Below, piece after piece: positions 63,515-64,000 of a stretch of DNA of 64,000 bases. The first letter of the stretch is position 1. Every line of letters starts with the position of its first letter. A program made the translations under genes and the position numbers. This DNA is from Tepidanaerobacter syntrophicus (GTDB taxonomy: Bacteria; Bacillota; Thermosediminibacteria; Thermosediminibacterales; Tepidanaerobacteraceae): contig NZ_DF977001.1 in assembly GCF_001485475.2 (NCBI RefSeq), positions 310,001-374,000 of the forward strand. The letters run 5' to 3'. Below the pieces are notes generated by a model. It did no database searches. It was not told where the DNA came from and was given only the letters and a program-made list of their open reading frames with translations.

Positions 63515-64000
63515 CTAACTTTTTGCTGCTTTAAGAATGCGATCAATAATCTCTTGACCATGAATTCGAGCAAACCATTCGTATACAGGACCAACTTTTT
63601 CTTTAAAGGGTTCCGTATCCACCTCAATCACTTTCATTCCATCTGCAACTAATTCATCTATCATTTGCTGTTCCCTCTCGCGCAGCAGTTGACGGTGAAA
63701 TTCCGCACTTTCCTGGGCTGATTTCTGAATAATTTCTTGATACTCTTTGGAAAGTGATTGAAAAAATTCATCACTAATAATAAGATGAACAGGCATATAT
63801 TGGTGATTTGTCATAATCAAGTAATCTTGCACTTCTTGAAACTTATTCGTATAAGCATTGGCAACTGGATTTTCCTGTGCATCCACCGTGCCTTGTTGCA
63901 AAGCAGTATAAAGCTCGCCAAAGCCCATGGGTGTTGGATTTGCGCCAAGTGCATTAAACACCTGAATTGACATGGGAAATTCTGGTGTACGGATTTTTAA
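63515..64000 (-). CDS. dctP: TRAP transporter substrate-binding protein DctP (partial, N-terminus outside window)
   Basis: Extracytoplasmic binding protein; 161 C-terminal residues are seen, entering from the window edge in frame (LKIRTPEFPMSIQVFNALGANPTPMGFGELYTALQQGTVDAQENPVANAYTNKFQEVQDYLIMTNHQYMPVHLIIS). The RTPE, NPTPM and QGTVDAQENP motifs include the carboxylate-clamping region of DctP proteins. It starts the TRAP operon dctP-dctQ-dctM. Confidence 0.94.
   Translation of the reverse strand, partial: LKIRTPEFPMSIQVFNALGANPTPMGFGELYTALQQGTVDAQENPVANAYTNKFQEVQDYLIMTNHQYMPVHLIISDEFFQSLSKEYQEIIQKSAQESAEFHRQLLREREQQMIDELVADGMKVIEVDTEPFKEKVGPVYEWFARIHGQEIIDRILKAAKS

Noticed and set aside
1-64000. 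CRISPR arrays, prophage genes, tRNA or rRNA genes
   Set aside because: No regularly spaced direct repeats, phage structural genes or tRNA-like folds were recognised apart from the tmRNA.

Overview
The window looks like chromosome from a low-GC, Gram-positive anaerobe of the Clostridia. The grounds are AT-rich sequence, strong Shine-Dalgarno (SD) sites with many TTG and GTG starts, lipobox-bearing substrate-binding and foldase proteins, several PRD-type PTS regulators, a LevR/sigma-54 system, the oxygen-independent (cbi-type) cobalamin pathway, and a tmRNA with a Gram-positive style tag. I cannot fix the genus from sequence alone.

Layout. (1) 1-9.4 kb, minus strand: a Liv-type branched-chain amino-acid ABC transporter (livG partial, livM, livH, livK), a decayed transposase, then an M28 peptidase, a RidA protein, an M20 peptidase and a YheO/DauR-like PAS regulator. 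Together these suggest scavenging and degradation of peptides or N-acyl amino acids. (2) 9.5-18 kb, minus: a mannose-family PTS operon with two EIIA and two EIIB genes, EIIC, EIID, a SIS-domain sugar-phosphate enzyme and NanE. It is preceded by a textbook -24/-12 promoter and a LevR-type activator. (3) 18.3-21.5 kb, plus: a PfkA-family phosphofructokinase and a BglG/MtlR-like regulator. (4) 21.5-29.1 kb, minus: a conserved but poorly understood cluster. It has a PRD regulator, an amidohydrolase, a stand-alone PRD protein, a glycine-rich SFCGS protein, DUF4312, DUF4311 and DUF4310 (the last two are membrane proteins), D-glucosaminate-6-phosphate ammonia-lyase and KDPG aldolase. This is the best candidate for an undescribed uptake system. 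(5) 29.4-32.4 kb, plus: a lactose/cellobiose-family PTS with a glycosylasparaginase between EIIA and EIIC, followed by a relic of a second pfk gene and a CBS-domain protein relic. (6) 32.8-38.5 kb: metF, an SGNH hydrolase, a PrsA-like lipoprotein, ssrA (tmRNA), a secreted ComEC-like metallo-beta-lactamase lipoprotein with DUF3006, and CutC. (7) 38.5-40.7 kb: nagA and nagB. (8) 40.8-59 kb, minus: one long operon of 21 genes, cbiMNQO-A-X-C-D-E-T-L-F-G-H-cobK-hemA-hemC-cobA/hemD-hemB-sirC-hemL, behind a promoter, a cobalamin riboswitch and a terminator. (9) 59.1-61.6 kb, minus: thiD-thiM-thiE behind a TPP riboswitch; thiD has an N-terminal frameshift. (10) 61.7-64 kb, minus: a TRAP transporter (dctM, dctQ, dctP partial).

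How it fits together. Regions 2-5 and 7 form an amino-sugar hub. Sugar phosphates from the PTS systems would feed NanE, NagA and NagB to fructose-6-phosphate and then Pfk. The DUF43xx cluster would instead send glucosaminate-6-phosphate through KDPG to pyruvate and glyceraldehyde-3-phosphate. Region 8 makes the corrin ring from glutamyl-tRNA through cobyrinate a,c-diamide and brings in cobalt with CbiMNQO; the late genes (cbiB, cbiP, cobU, cobS, cobT) are not in the window. Notable sequence-level oddities are a CbiA lacking its glutaminase cysteine, an M28 peptidase with Cys at the metal-bridging Asp position, and the thiD frameshift.
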